DNA of 6,220 nt from Clostridia bacterium (lineage in GTDB: Bacteria > Bacillota > Clostridia > Christensenellales > UBA1242). Position numbers and translations under genes: made by a program. Shown in pieces: positions 6,111 through 6,220 of the stretch (positions are counted from its first letter, which is position 1; every line of letters starts with the position of its first letter). The notes below the pieces were generated by a model, which saw only the letters and a list, made by a program, of their open reading frames with translations, had not been told where the DNA came from and made no database searches. The stretch is from NCBI GenBank assembly GCA_017964105.1, contig JAGCSP010000076.1:1-6220 (forward strand), in the 5' to 3' direction.

Positions 6111-6220
6111 TTAGATAATCAACCCCCAGAAATGAACTATAGGATAAGAAATCCAGTACACCAACCTCGTTAGTAAACTTCCACCTGCGAAATCGCCAAT
6201 GATAAGAAGTGCAAGTAGAA
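6111..6220 (-). CDS. C-terminal end of a membrane protein, possibly a site-2 protease (M50)
   Basis: Only the last 35 residues are visible before a TAA at 6111-6113. They are hydrophobic: LLALLIIGDFAGG, then SLLTRLVYWISYPIVHFWGLII. This fits the final transmembrane segment and short membrane-hugging tail of M50 site-2 proteases, which very often sit directly before scpA in Clostridia. No catalytic HExxH or NxxPxPxLDG motif is in view, so the family call comes from context and hydrophobic pattern alone. The stop is one base from the scpA ATG (TAA-T-ATG), which argues that this frame is real and in the same transcript. Confidence 0.5.
   Translation of the reverse strand, partial: LLALLIIGDFAGGSLLTRLVYWISYPIVHFWGLII

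Noticed and set aside
1..6220. Mobile elements, CRISPR, toxin-antitoxin, riboswitch, tRNA or rRNA
   Set aside because: No inverted-repeat pairs bracketing a gene, no spaced repeats, no small gene pair and no RNA-gene-like stretch were seen; nearly all bases are in conserved housekeeping genes.

Overview
This is a compact, AT-rich stretch (roughly two thirds A+T by eye) in which every supportable gene lies on the minus strand, so the genes are read from high to low coordinates. The organism is most likely a low-GC, spore-forming Firmicute of the Clostridia type. The reasons are the gene order (site-2 protease-like membrane protein, scpA, scpB, DUF2953, gerW/ytfJ, dacF-like carboxypeptidase, rluB, cmk, plsC), strong AGGAG-type ribosome binding sites, and the sporulation-linked gerW. 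Species cannot be told from this window.

The window reads as three transcription units. (1) 6220-4607: the C-terminal end of a membrane protein, then scpA and scpB, which encode the two non-SMC subunits of the bacterial condensin. A hairpin-plus-T-tract terminator overlaps the scpB stop codon and closes the unit. (2) 4533-2494: a DUF2953 membrane protein, a GerW/YtfJ protein and a secreted D-Ala-D-Ala carboxypeptidase, joined by overlaps of 32 and 4 nt. A near-perfect palindromic terminator overlaps the last stop codon. Family knowledge points to spore envelope or cortex work. (3) A clear promoter (TTGCAA, 17 nt, TACAAT) at 2431-2459 followed by rluB (rRNA pseudouridine synthase), cmk (CMP kinase), plsC (1-acyl-glycerol-3-phosphate acyltransferase) and the first 132 codons of fhs (formate-tetrahydrofolate ligase), which runs off the left edge.

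There is no intergenic stretch over 100 bases, and I see no RNA gene, mobile element, CRISPR array or repeat family. I do not find a new biological system: this is core housekeeping chromosome. The points most worth a second look are an 83-nt out-of-frame overlap between plsC and fhs, which gives PlsC an overprinted basic tail; the absence of spmA/spmB between dacF and rluB; fhs sitting where ispH/rpsA is often found; altered signature residues in Cmk; and terminators built across stop codons.
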